Positions 13,386 to 25,312 of a stretch of 64,000 nt of DNA are shown here, in pieces. Under the pieces are notes generated by a model. That model searched no databases and had not been told where the DNA came from. It worked only from the letters and a program-made list of their open reading frames with translations. The number at the start of each line of letters is the position of its first letter. Within the stretch, counting starts at the first letter, position 1. The position numbers and the translations under genes are program-made. The stretch is from Maylandia zebra (taxonomy: Eukaryota; Chordata; Actinopteri; Cichliformes; Cichlidae), in the NCBI RefSeq assembly GCF_041146795.1, contig NC_135168.1, positions 40,602,870 to 40,666,869 on the forward strand. Reading direction: 5' to 3'.

Positions 13386-14363
13386 CCTCTTTTCTTTCAA
13401 GCAAGCATTTGTGACCTGCTGTGATTCATAAAACATAATCCCTGCACCAAAACAGATTCAGTCGATGTGCACGCATAAATGATTTAGATGTAAGTTTTCC
13501 AGATCTATGTTTAATTAGCCTGAGTTAATTATTTTGAGGTGAAAAAGTTCCAGAGCTACTCGTACAAGGGTGAAAAGCTTTTCGCCTTGGTAAGCTGTTT
13601 TCCACGGTGAGGAATAAACATAGTAAAATGCTAACATATGCTAATTGGAGTGCTTGCATTTCCATTTGCCCGCAGAGAATAGTGGGGTTCATTAACTGAA
13701 CAAACAGAACCTCCTCTCTCGAAATATCACTTTAATTAAGACCACGAACAGGAATACAAGGGAGGAAAGAGAAAGGATGGGGGTGGGGGGCTCTTAACTC
13801 CAAATGCCACACCTGAATCTGAGCAAGGGGGCCTGTGGCTTCTCTCTCTATGTATGCCCTTTTATTTCTTTCTTCTCTGGGAATTAGTTCACAGCATCAA
13901 CAGATGGGAGCTGGCCACTGGCCAGAAATGAGCAGGGTAATTAGGTTGTCCTATGGCTCAGATTGAAAATAATGTCGTTAATAAGGAAACGGGTGTCCAT
14001 AGAGAGCATGAAGGGGAGCAGAGTAACCTTCTCTGTAGTAAGGTGATCCACAGGGACAGTGAAAGGGGCAGCCATTTTTAGATCGGCTTGGCTCATTTTC
14101 AGGTTTTGATCCTTGAAATAAAGTGGAAGTTGGACATTGTTTTTTTCTTTTCTGTTTTAAACACGTTCAGAAACACCAAATTCGTGTATATAAAATAGAT
14201 CACATACATATCAGCTTCCTTTAAAGTCAGCAACTGGTGAAATTGTAGTGAAATGATAAAATATAAAATCTCAACGTTTCTTCTCTTACAGCATAGCAGG
14301 ACTTGTAAGGCAGACAGACTCGCTTCATTTCCACATCATGTAACCATTACTGTCGGTCGCACT

Positions 14364-14391
14364 GGGAGCTGTCCATTGTCATAGTGCTGAA
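14364..14391 (-). promoter_or_regulatory. RE1/REST-like bipartite element with expanded spacer
   Basis: GGGAGCTGTCC, nine other bases and then GTGCTGAA match, in reverse orientation, the two RE1 half-sites (TTCAGCAC and GGACAGC). The gap is 6 nt longer than in the canonical element. Expanded-spacing RE1 sites are an established class. Occupancy is unknown. Confidence 0.5.
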
Positions 14392-14442
14392 ACGGCTTTG
14401 TCCATTTGTGCCTCTAAATCCAACTGCAACGTTTCCTGTTGT

Positions 14443-14460
14443 CCACCAGAGGGCGCTTAG
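14443..14460 (+). promoter_or_regulatory. Strong CTCF-like motif
   Basis: CCACCAGAGGGCGCTTAG is the best CTCF consensus match seen by eye in the window (CCACCAG-(A/G)GGGCGCT), in forward orientation. It sits 52 bp from the RE1-like element, upstream of all twelve variable exons. Confidence 0.7.
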
Positions 14461-15133
14461 AGCACGGTGCAGCAGGCTGGATTTAATGCTTTCACAGCAG
14501 CCTCTCACATACATAAATCATGACCTCTTAAAATGTTTTGTTTTTAATTTTTAAGTAGTGATAAGAAAACAAAGTCATGAGGTGTAAATTATGCTCGTAA
14601 AATACAAATAAATTGCATACCCCTCCCCCCCTCTCTAATGTCAGTGGTAGGTTTAACCAAAAAAATACCAATAATGCAACAACATAACATTAGATGAAAA
14701 CGCTGTTACAACACTGTTGCAACAACCTTGCATTCATTAATGTAAAAAAAATGCTCTACTTAAATGAAGCAATTGAATGTTGCAGCTTGCTGTGGTGAAA
14801 AGCTTTAAATACTGTTGATTACATTAATCTCTGTTTGTTCGTTTTTTTTGTTAACCACATCTTACTCTGCAAACTAACTACTACAGTTTCCCCAAAATAT
14901 AAACACATAAACAAAGTAGTTGAGTAAAAAACACACAATTACACAAAGAAACATAGATGAAATGTGGTTTAAATACTCAAGTAAAGGACAAAAAAGGACA
15001 AGTGCCTCCGAAAACTACTTAGTAAACTGTAAGTTAAGTTATTTATATATTATAGATGTTTAAATTTGATTAATTTATGATCACAACGTTTTCACAGTCA
15101 CTATACTGACCAGTTTTTCCACAGAATAGTTCC

Positions 15134-15147
15134 CCGGTAGAGGGCAT
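15134..15147 (+). promoter_or_regulatory. CTCF-like motif
   Basis: CCGGTAGAGGGCAT matches CC-N3-AGAGGGC in forward orientation, about 690 bp downstream of the stronger motif at 14443. Confidence 0.4.
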
Positions 15148-16286
15148 CATTGAGTAAAAATTATTTTAGTGATCCACTTATTTAAAACTCTTATCCAACC
15201 CAGGGAGAAGTGTTCCCCTCCAAACAAAACTTGTTGGACAGAAAATATAACAGAAAATATTATGTGGACACCGTGTAATGTACAAACAAAACAAACAAGC
15301 AAAAACAAAAAACTGGTCGAATCTCAGTGGGAGTCATACTGTCTGTTGCATGGGCCCCCATTTTTTTGTGTCTCTGAAGCCCTTTATGACTCAGTCTGTT
15401 TGCTTAGGGTTGTTGTCATATGGGCAGATCAGATTCTTCACTAATAGTCTCATGCGTGATAACATCTGAGCCTATATTGCAAAGCCTAGTGAGTTCTTGG
15501 CAAAAAGCATAATGAAAAAGTAATTAAAAATAATTGTAATAAAATGTAATAAAACTTTGGCAGTCAAGGAGTACTACCACTACTACCACATATATTAGTG
15601 AGCCACCATTTCATGAGTAAGATGGCTCAGTGTACATTTTTAAACTTAATTTTCAATCTTTAAGATAATTAAATGAATGTAACAATCATTTCCATCAAAT
15701 CTGACTTTTTATATCAAGTGTGCATGGATTTTTTAAATGTAAAATTGTGGTTTCAGATAATAAAATTTTTTAAATAAAGCATTCCAAACCATGAAGTTAC
15801 ATAAAGTAGTGGCTCAGACACATTCACATTCTAGTGACCAGTGCTGTTTCCAAATTAGTTTCATCTTCAACAAATCTAAAATTATTTTGACCAAGACTAT
15901 TTATTAGAAAAAGTCAGGTTTCACATTTTCAGAGGCATTTTCTAGCCAATCCTTACAGTGTATGTACAAAGGAAATGGCATTTTAAGCAGTGATTGATTA
16001 GAAAATAACACATGTTGAATTAACACAAAAAATTACAAAAAGTGAAGATTACAGTTGGGTGTGACCTGATTAAAGCATCCATAGATACAGGCCAGACTCA
16101 TCTAGTCCACTTGTGGGACCAGAAATAATAGATAATCAGATAACTGAGGTTAGATTGATAGAGGCTGTGATGATCACTGGCACTCCTTTTGGCTCTTTTA
16201 AACGCATCATGATGAACTGTCAGCTTAGGTCTTTAAGGGAAACTTGATGGATTCAAGGAGATTTATTGTCATTCGCAGCACATGTT

Positions 16287-16309
16287 TACATGAGGTGGAA
16301 CCTCATGTA
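16287..16309. other. Short perfect inverted repeat
   Basis: TACATGAGGT, the 3-nt loop GGA, then ACCTCATGTA. It lies inside a segment beginning TTTATTGTCATTC that looks like a dispersed fish repeat. No function is proposed. Confidence 0.6.
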
Positions 16310-18219
16310 CACATGGTCCCGGAGCAAGAAGAAACAGTATTTTAAATTGTAAGTAAATTAATAGTTAAAAAAACAAATACAATTACCAGTTGGGAGAATA
16401 GATATAGAAATGTAGGTATAAATATAGGTATAGATACTTTAGCAGCAAACGGGCATAATGACCAGCATTGATAAAGTGACGGTGTCAGTAAGTGTCTTAT
16501 TGTAAACTGTGATGTAATCCAGTTGCAGTACAGAAGGTAAACCAAAATACCCAAGGTATGTGTAGCTCTCTCTCTCTTCTGTGAACATGATGATCCATAT
16601 ACAGTGGAAGTCCCCAGTGAGCTGTTTATTACATTTATCAATCCCATTCTCCTTTGCCTTAAAACTATTGCACAAAAACACTTTTCCTTCTATGGGCTTC
16701 TCACAACAGCAGTTATGAGTGTACTTTAATGAGCAGATAATAATTTTATTGCAGCCCGGAAATACTTCCAGGCACTAAGTGTACTGAGTGTATCCTTGAC
16801 TATCATAGAGCTCACACTAATTAGAACATTGCTTAACATATTTTTTTTCCATCAGTGAGATCCGCCTGTGGATCGCAGCTTGTACTCTGGCTTGCAGAGT
16901 ACAACAGTCAGACTGAAATCAGGAACATAACGGTGCATGATAACTGTGCAAACATTTCAAATACACAGCCAGTGGTGGGAGGTAAAAAGCTGATCTTAAT
17001 TTGCCTTTTTGTCAAGAACTTTGACAAGACAGTAATCTAAAAGGAGACGAATTGCACAGTGAGAGATTTTGCTAAGGCAGCTGCAGTAAACTCTGACACA
17101 TGCTCTCTATCTTTCTCTCTTTCTCTGCCAACTGTAAACATCCTTTGATTGAGAGTATCACTCTTTCCTGATTCCAACCAGTCAGATTTTGGCACTACTC
17201 TCTGCTGCTGTCAGCTGTCATTTAGGTGTCAGATCAAGGAGGGACGCACGTCTCCTTCACACAATTCACCTCCAGGTTTTATCAGTGTCTTCTCACTGAT
17301 TACATCACACCCACTCACATCTTCATCATTGTTCTTCACCCCTACTGTACCTCTCAAATGTGTAGCCTTGTTGAGTATATGTGGTAAAATCTAGTGAACA
17401 CTTGACTCTACTTACACTTCAACTGTTACTCATTGTGGATGTTTACCCTAAAAAACTTTCTGTTACTTGAGTCTCCTTAGACTGAATGCTTCCACCCCCT
17501 AAACTACTATAAAGTTAAATGCATACAATGTGTTTGTTTTAGTCCAAGACCTACTTCAACTTCACTACAATTTGGCTGCTATCTTGTAGAGACCAACTAC
17601 ATGCGGATTTCTTGACTGTTTCCATATTACAGGCAAAACAAAACAAAACATGTTTTAAACTTTTAAAAATTAATATAAAAGTAAATGGAAATAAAAGTCA
17701 TAAACTACAAACTGTAAAATAGCATCTACCAGCACAGGTCATTTGCCAGCTTAGGGCAGACTGTAGTAGGCTGGCGTCAAGTAGTAACAGCGCCAACAGG
17801 CTTGTGTATAAAGGCACAGAAAGCTAGAAAAGGTTTATGTCTTTATTATACAATCATATACCTCAGTAATGTAGGAGCTGTTTTAAACAGCTGTTTTAAA
17901 TCATCTAGTGGCATGTAAATAAAATAAAGACATGCCAACTTAAGGATAGTAGATTGTTTTATCCTCCATGATTTATTCCCTTGTTATAAAGACCTCAGAC
18001 AATATTTGAAATTAATCCTTTATTATTACAAAACAAACAACTGTCTTTTGAAGACATGCCCGATGAATGAGAGATGTTGTCAGGATAAAGCACACAGTGC
18101 TGCTCGTGCGCCTGTGTGTGTGTTTGGGGATGTCCTTCCATGCGTCAGTGCCTTGCGAAGCTGCAAAGCTGATTTCAGAGCTGAATAATTCAATACACTA
18201 TGTTTAGCGTGTATCGCAC

Positions 18220-18280
18220 GGTGTCACTGTTGACCACTAGAGCACACTACCACACTACTCTTCTTCTCTGAAGTCATGAC
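18220..18280 (+). promoter_or_regulatory. V1 promoter element (CGCT-box relative)
   Basis: CGGTGTCACTGTT (GGTGTCACT at 18220-18228) aligns with CGGTGTCGCTGTT of V2, with the CGCT core changed to CACT. A second CTCF-like core CCACTAGAGCAC follows at 18234, and AAGTCATGAC at 18271 is CRE/AP-1-like. It lies 256 bp upstream of the V1 ATG, the distance expected for the Pcdh conserved sequence element. Confidence 0.5.
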
Positions 18281-18475
18281 ACACCCATTTGTAAAGGCAA
18301 AGGACTGGTTTCTTAAATGGGCGCTTATGATTATTTACACACAGAACCTTAATTCATTCTTGTCTATTGTTTTTCTGGATTTTTTTTTTTGCAAAGATAC
18401 TCTGTGAAATCTTAAGAATCACAGACATAAAACGTCTTTTAGGATCTGGCTTATTTTTTTCCTGCAAAGGAAAGG

Positions 18476-20857
18476 ATGAGATTTTGCATTGCCGTCTTTG
18501 TCTTGTGTGCAACATGGCCAGCCGCTTTGTCGGTGACACGGTACTCCATACCCGAGGAGAAGGAAAGGGGATCTGTTGTGGCTAATCTGGCTGCAGATCT
18601 GGGACTTGAGCCAGGAGGTTTGGCGCAACGAGAGGTAAAACTTGATATTTTTTCCAACAAAAAATACCTAGATTTTAACAAAAAGACGGGCGAACTGTAC
18701 ATCGTAGAAAAAATGGACAGGGAATATCTTTGTCCGGCGAAACCCGCGTCCTGCTTTTTAAAGCTCGATGTGATCATAGAAAGCCCCTTACGTATCTTCA
18801 ACATCGAGCTTGGAATAACGGACATAAACGATAACGCTCCACATTTCCGACGGGACAGAGTAGAGCTCGACGTTTCAGAATCTGCAACGCCGGGCGAGAG
18901 GTTCTCCCTGCCCAACGGCGTGGATCCAGATGTTGGTATAAATACAATTAAAACGTACAAACTCAGTGTTAGCGAACACTTCACAATCGAAATTCAGACA
19001 GGTAGCGACGGAACTCAGTATGTAGACTTGGTGTTGACCAAATCGTTGGATAGAGAACAGACTGCTGTTCATAATTTAATATTAACTGCAGTGGATGGCG
19101 GTGTCCCGGTGCGCTCTGGCACTGCTAATATTATTGTAAGAGTACAGGACACAAACGATAATCCCCCACGGTTTGATAAGCAGACTTATACAATTAACAT
19201 GACGGAAAACACCCCAATAGGGACCTTAGTGATGAAGCTAAACGCCTCGGACCTTGACGAGGGTTTGAATTCAGAGATTGTGTACTCATTCACCCTTTAC
19301 ACGTCGGAGAAAACACAAGAGGTGTTTTCACTGAATCATAACACTGGAGAGATAACTGTGAAAGGAACTATAGACTATGAAGATATGAAATTCTATGAGA
19401 TGCACATAGAGGCCAGAGACAAAGGCACGCATCCCTTGCTTGGTCAGTGCAAAGTGGTCGTTAATGTGAAGGACATGAATGATAATTATCCGGAAATCAT
19501 CATACAGTCTGTTAAAAACACAGTGGAGGAGAACGTAGCAGTAGGAAGTGTTATTGCACTTGTAGATATAAGTGATAGAGACACGGGGGATAACGGAAAA
19601 GTAAGCTTGACTATACATCGACCCATGCCCTTTACAATTAACACATCTTCAGATCGACCCATGCATTACAAGCTCATTGTGTCCGAGCCTTTAGATCGCG
19701 AAACAGTACCTGAATATGACATTACTCTAATTGTAACAGACGCAGGGATGCCACCTTTATCTGATAATGAAACAATAACTGTCCATCTGCTCGATGTTAA
19801 TGACAACGCGCCACAGTTCCCCCAGTCATTTTATACTATACGTGTCATGGAGAATAACGCACCTGGGGCCTTGCTCAGCTCACTCACTGCCTTTGACCCC
19901 GACCTCCATGAAAACCAGTATCTAGTTTATTTCATAATAGAGAAGGAGATAGCCAACACATCCATGTCTATGCTGTTCTCCATCAATCCAGAGAACGGTA
20001 ATCTTTACGCACTCAAAACCTTTGATTATGAGATTGAGAAGGAGTTTCTGTTCCACATCGAGGCCAGAGACTCTGGCTCTCCTCCTCTCAGCAGTAACGT
20101 GACCGTCCACATCATTATTGTGGACCAGAACGACAATGCTCCAGTTATTGTGTCTCCGTGGCGTGCACAAGGCTCTGTGGTGGAGGAAAAGATCCCCAGA
20201 TCCACTGATAAAGGATCCCTGGTTGCCAAGGTGATAGCCTTAGACACAGACTCTGTGCACAACTCTCGGATCACCTACCAGTTTCTACAGGTGACTGACG
20301 CCACCTTGTTTAGTCTGGACCAATACAATGGAGAGATCCGGACTATGAGGATGTTCAGTTACAGAGATCCACGCCACCAGAGACTGGTTGTTGTTGCCAA
20401 GGACAACGGAGAGCCTGCTCTCTCTGCTACAGTCACCATCAAGCTGACCACAATGGAGACTGCTGTTAAAGCCTACTCTGACATGACTGAGGAGCCTCTG
20501 GAATATGACATCTTCTCAGACATCAACCTGTATTTGGTCATCGGTCTGGGCTCGGTGTCGTTTCTGCTGCTCATCACCATATTGGTCACCATCGTGATCA
20601 AGTGTCAGAAACCCAAGCCCAGCAAAGCAGCTCCTCCCTCCAGGAACAGTGTGATCAGTGAGAGGAACTCCACCATTGCAGACTCCACTCTGGTCTCCAA
20701 CGATGCCTACTGGTACAGTCTGTTTCTAGCAGAGACCAGGAAAGGAAAGCTGGTGGTTAGACAACCTCTGCCAAAGGGCTCCAGATACATTGTGTCCAGC
20801 ATACCGAGAGGGACAGGGCTGACAGACACTAGTGACTCAGCAGCTTCTACTCTGCAG
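18476..20857 (+). CDS. Protocadherin variable exon V1
   Basis: 794 codons from the ATG at 18476 to the phase-0 donor CTGCAG|GTGAGA. The signal peptide is about residues 1-19, followed by VTRYSIPEEKERGSVVANL and six cadherin repeats. EC1 carries C-x6-C. The membrane segment is about 685-708 and an 86-residue cytoplasmic part ends DSAASTLQ. V1 is the most divergent member: EC1 to EC4 are unlike the rest (for example EPGGLAQREVKLD, and an EC4 loop with HRPMPFTINTS). From about 19807 (FPQSFYTIRV) to the donor it is nearly identical to V2-V12. Reading past the donor stops after 12 codons, so an unspliced message would give a truncated tail. It should act as one alternative first exon in a choice cluster. 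The tail lacks the beta/gamma motif YSYEVCLT, so an alpha-like label is tentative. Confidence 0.92.
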
Positions 20858-21008
20858 GTGAGAGTTCAGTGTCGATATTTGTATTTATGTTCATGAGTTT
20901 TTATATTCATTATTCATTCATCATATACAGTAGACTCCTTCCACAATGTAAAAGTTCAGGAGTGATTTACTGTTATTTAAGCTCATTAATAGTATTATAG
21001 TATTTCTA

Positions 21009-21203
<195 letters not shown>

Positions 21204-21252
21204 TGAAATTGAAATTTATTAAAGAATGTTCGGAGAAACATTCAATATTACC

Positions 21253-21348
21253 GGTGTCGCTGTTCCGTTAGTAAAAGGTGGAACTACGAACGTAACCAGC
21301 ATTCACTGTGGAAGTCGGGACCCGACCAGAAAGCTCAGTGGTGCTGAA
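21253..21348 (+). promoter_or_regulatory. V2 promoter: CGCT box, CRE-like box, RE1-like element
   Basis: GGTGTCGCT at 21253-21261 is followed by GTTCCG, shared with V7. ACGTAA begins 37 bp later at 21290, and AGCTCAGTGGTGCTGAA lies at 21332-21348. The last matches the left half and centre of RE1 in reverse orientation (13 of 14 at TCCGTGGTGCTGAA). The CGCT box is 272 bp upstream of the start codon. Confidence 0.6.
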
Positions 21349-21524
21349 ATTGCAATGCGAAAAGACGTGTGGCCATTTTACTACGGGAACAACGTAGCGG
21401 GAAAATTTTTGTGTGAAAATATTTGTGTTCAAATCCGTTACAGGAAATTTTTATATCATTGGAAAGTAAAGAATATCGTTTAAAGTGCTGCAAGTCCGTG
21501 AACAACAAAGGGTTCCTCATAACA

Positions 21525-23918
21525 ATGGAGTCAGAGAAATGGTACGTGCTGTTCATTGCTCTTCTGTTTTCGATTGTGTGTCAGATATCGGGTTCAGTAA
21601 CTCATTATTCGATGCCCGAAGAAATCAAAGAAGGATCCGTCGTGGCTAATCTCGCCACCGATCTCAGTCTGGATATTAAATCACTGAATCAGAGGAAGAT
21701 GCGTCTTGATATCATCGCGAACAAGAAATATCTGGATGTGAACAAAGAGACTGGTGAGCTGTATGTTGTTGAGAAGATTGACAGGGAAAATATTTGCACC
21801 ACCAAGTCGTCAGCGTCTTGCTATCTTAGACTGGAGGTTATATTAGAAAACCCTTTACGAATATTTAATATAGAAGTAGAAATTCTTGATATGAACGACA
21901 ACGCCCCACAATTTCGAAGAGACGCCATACATTTGGATATATCTGAAGCGACGCCAAGAGGAGAAAGATTTTCTCTGAGTAATGCAGTCGATCCGGATGT
22001 AGGGTCCAATTCAGTGAAAACCTATCATTTGAGTGAAAGTGAATATTTTAACATAGAAGTTCAGACCGGAAGAGATGGAACGAAATTTGCGGATTTGATC
22101 TTAAAACAGACATTAGATCGAGAGCAGCAGCCTGTTCATAATTTGATACTTACAGCTGTAGATGGAGGAACACCCGCTCGTTCTGGCACTGCCAGTGTTA
22201 TTGTTCATGTTCTGGACACAAATGACAATCCACCTGCCTTTGAAAAAGAAAATCTTAGTGTTAAAATATTGGAAAACTCTCCAATTGGAAGTCTTGTTGT
22301 TGATCTTAATGCAACAGACTTAGATGAAGGATCAAATTCTGATATAACATATTCATACAGTTTATATACATCAGAAAAAACACAGGAGACATTTAATCTG
22401 AATCCAGCCACTGGTGAAATTACAGTTAAGGGAGTGCTGAACTATGAAGATTTCAGGATTTATGATATGGAAGTTATAGCTGCTGATAAAGGAGCCAGCA
22501 GTTTAACAGGACAATGCACCATAAAGATTCTAGTTGAAGACATGAATGATAATCATCCAGAAATATCAATTAAATCATTTCAGAGTCCAGTGACTGAAAA
22601 CATCGAGTTAGACACAGTGATAGCTGTAGTTAGTGTCAGTGATAAAGATTCAGGTGATAATGGAATAGTTGATCTTCGTGTTCCAGATAATATGCCTTTC
22701 AAACTGAGGGAGTCCTCTGATAACTATTATGAATTAGTAGTGTCGGAGTCTTTAGACCGTGAGAAGGTGCCGGAATATGACATCACTTTCACTGTGACAG
22801 ACAGAGGCTCTCCTCCTTTATCTGACAATGAAACTATGACTTTAGAGCTGCTCGATGTTAATGATAATGTCCCACAGTTCCCCCAGTCATTTTATACTAT
22901 ACGTGTCATGGAGAATAACGCACCTGGGGCCTTGCTCAGCTCACTCACTGCCTTTGACCCCGACCTCCATGAAAACCAGTATCTAGTTTATTTCATAATA
23001 GAGAAGGAGATAGCCAACACATCCATGTCTATGCTGTTCTCCATCAATCCAGAGAACGGTAATCTTTACGCACTCAAAACCTTTGATTATGAGATTGAGA
23101 AGGAGTTTCTGTTCCACATCGAGGCCAGAGACTCTGGCTCTCCTCCTCTCAGCAGTAATGTGACCGTCCACGTCATTATTGTGGACCAGAACGACAATGC
23201 TCCAGTTATTGTGTCACCGTGGCGTGCACACGGCTCTGTGGTGGAGGAAAAGATCCCCAGATCCACTGATAAAGGATCCCTGGTTGCCAAGGTGATAGCC
23301 TTAGACACAGACTCTGTGCACAACTCTCGGATCACCTACCAGTTTCTACAGGTGACTGACGCCACCTTGTTCAGTCTGGACCAATACAATGGAGAGATCC
23401 GGACTATGAGGATGTTCAGTTACAGAGATCCACGCCACCAGAGACTGGTTGTTGTTGCCAAGGACAACGGAGAGCCTGCTCTCTCTGCTACAGTCACCAT
23501 CAAGCTGACCACAATGGAGACTGCTGTTAAAGCCTACTCTGACATGACTGAGGAGCCTCTGGAATATGACATCTTCTCAGACATCAACCTGTATTTGGTC
23601 ATCGGTCTGGGCTCGGTGTCGTTTCTGCTGCTCATCACCATATTGGTCACCATCGTGATCAAGTGTCAGAAACCCAAGCCCAGCAAAGCAGCTCCTCCCT
23701 CCAGGAACAGTGTGATCAGTGAGAGGAACTCCACCATCGCAGACTCCACTCTGGTCTCCAACGATGCCTACTGGTACAGTCTGTTTCTAGCAGAGACCAG
23801 GAAAGGAAAGCTGGTGGTTAGACAGCCTCTGCCAAAGGGCTCCAGGTACATTGTGTCCAGCATACCGAGAGGGACAGGACTGACAGACACTAGTGACTCA
23901 GCAGCTTCTACTCTGCAG
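21525..23918 (+). CDS. Protocadherin variable exon V2
   Basis: 798 codons. The ATG at 21525 was chosen over upstream in-frame codons because it has a strong context (AACAATGG) and directly precedes the signal peptide MESEKWYVLFIALLFSIV; the same AACAATGG start recurs in V3, V5, V6, V7 and V8. After THYSMPEEIKEGS come six cadherin repeats, a membrane segment at about 689-712 and the common 86-residue tail. The EC1 cysteine motif is spaced C-x7-C (CTTKSSASC). EC1 resembles V3-V8. EC3 ([19 protein letters not shown]) and everything after it is shared with V3-V8 nearly base for base. The donor is CTGCAG|GTAGGA in phase 0, with a stop three codons beyond. The 1.4 kb spacer after it is duplicated after V4. 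Confidence 0.93.
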
Positions 23919-25029
23919 GTAGGAATTTGATATACAGATAAGATATTTTACCTACATAACATTAAAATTAATTACGATTATTTTTTCTATTTTCTCCTTC
24001 ACCTTAATCCACAAAAAAAATTTAGTGAATTATTCAAAAATCTCATAAATTATCATGAGGTACCACTATCAAATGCACTACTTAGTACATAACCAACATA
24101 GCAACAATCCATCATCATGATTTAGCAGCTTTTAATTGTGTTCAGGTCTTGTCCTCAAAAGTCAAGGCTGCAGTTTAAAGAACAATCTAAAAACCTGTGT
24201 TTTAATAGCAGTATAAATAATGGATATTTAATAAATGAAATGCAGTATTTAGGATCCACAAAGCTTAACTTCTTCATGACTTATTCACGTTTATTGTTTT
24301 TTATATACTTTTTACGTTTGTACTGTTAGCACAGTTTTTTTTTTTTCTTATTTAACAATCAGTTTTAGATGCGCCGTTATCTTCATGTTGTTAGAGTAAC
24401 TTAATCTCAACTAACTTCTCTGGCTGTGTCCATTCTTTACAGCCATTTCCTCCCTGTTCTTGTTTTTGTGTAAATAAAATGTAATATCATGTATTTTCAA
24501 TATTTTCCTGTGAATTCTGTATATGCAATATTTGCAACTTGTGCATTTATGATTAATACAATTGAGTACTTTATTATCTCTAATAATTTGTTTTTATCAG
24601 TGGTAAAGAGCGACTAGATTACTACGTCACCTAAAGTACCATGGTCATAAAGATATGGATAGAAAATCATTAGATCTATAATGAGACATTATGCAAAGTT
24701 AATGATAACTCGAAGTGCTACCATATTTGAAAATCGTCTGCAGCATTTTAGTGGTATCTCGTTTTATAATGCAGTAATCGTGAGGTCATTGCGGTTCATT
24801 GCTTTGACTGGTGGATTGTGTCTGAAATTTGATTGTTTTTTCAGCAATAATCAATTTGAACTGATTACATTTAGTAAATGTCACCTTTTATGTTTTGGGA
24901 CCACCATTAACGGTATCCAGGTCCGTGTGTAGTAAAAACCAAAATATATGCAAAAACCAACGAAAATCAAGAATAATTTGAAGACGTGTGGTGTTCATTG
25001 TGGCTCAAAGGCTCCGACAAAATCTCAGG
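23919..25029. repeat. V2-V3 spacer, copy 1 of a segmental duplication
   Basis: The sequence runs almost base for base with the V4-V5 spacer (30621-31735) at an offset of about 6.7 kb, with a few indels (for example aacattaaaa versus aactggaaca near 23958). It continues into the V3/V5 promoters and exons. No exon lies inside. Confidence 0.9.
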
Positions 25030-25135
25030 GGTGGCGCTATTCTATCAGTAAATTGCAAAGCAAAGAACGTAAAAGCAGAAAAGCGTGATGGTCTTCGCAC
25101 GTTTAGAAGCAAGAGGACAGCGTCGTAGTGCTGAA
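25030..25135 (+). promoter_or_regulatory. V3 promoter: CGCT box, CRE-like box, RE1-like element
   Basis: GGTGGCGCT at 25030-25038 (inside CAGGGGTGGCGCTATTC), ACGTAA at 25067 and CAGCGTCGTAGTGCTGAA at 25118-25135. The spacings (37 and 88 bp) are the same as in V5. The CGCT box is 283 bp from the ATG. Confidence 0.65.
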
Positions 25136-25312
25136 ACTCCGCTGCGAAACGCGCTGGCCTTGATTTAAGTTTAAATGTACTTTGGAATTCATACAATGTG
25201 TATTTGGCTCGAAAGAAACAGGGGGAGTTTTTTTTAAATGAATATTGCTAAAAACAAACATTATATCGTTTGAAGTATGATGAACTCCCATACAAGACGG
25301 GTTTCCAGAACA

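Larger units (their letters stand above)
13386..18219. other. Spacer between the first gene and the twelve-exon array
   Basis: About 4.8 kb without a recognisable exon. It contains AT-rich blocks with many TAAT cores and a CTGGCCACTGGCCAG palindrome (13500-14000). It also holds the RE1-like/CTCF-like composite (14364-14460), a second CTCF-like motif (15134) and a short inverted repeat (16287-16309). Open frames around 15169-15469, 16342-16681 and 17149-17394 have no protein-like features. Confidence 0.55.
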
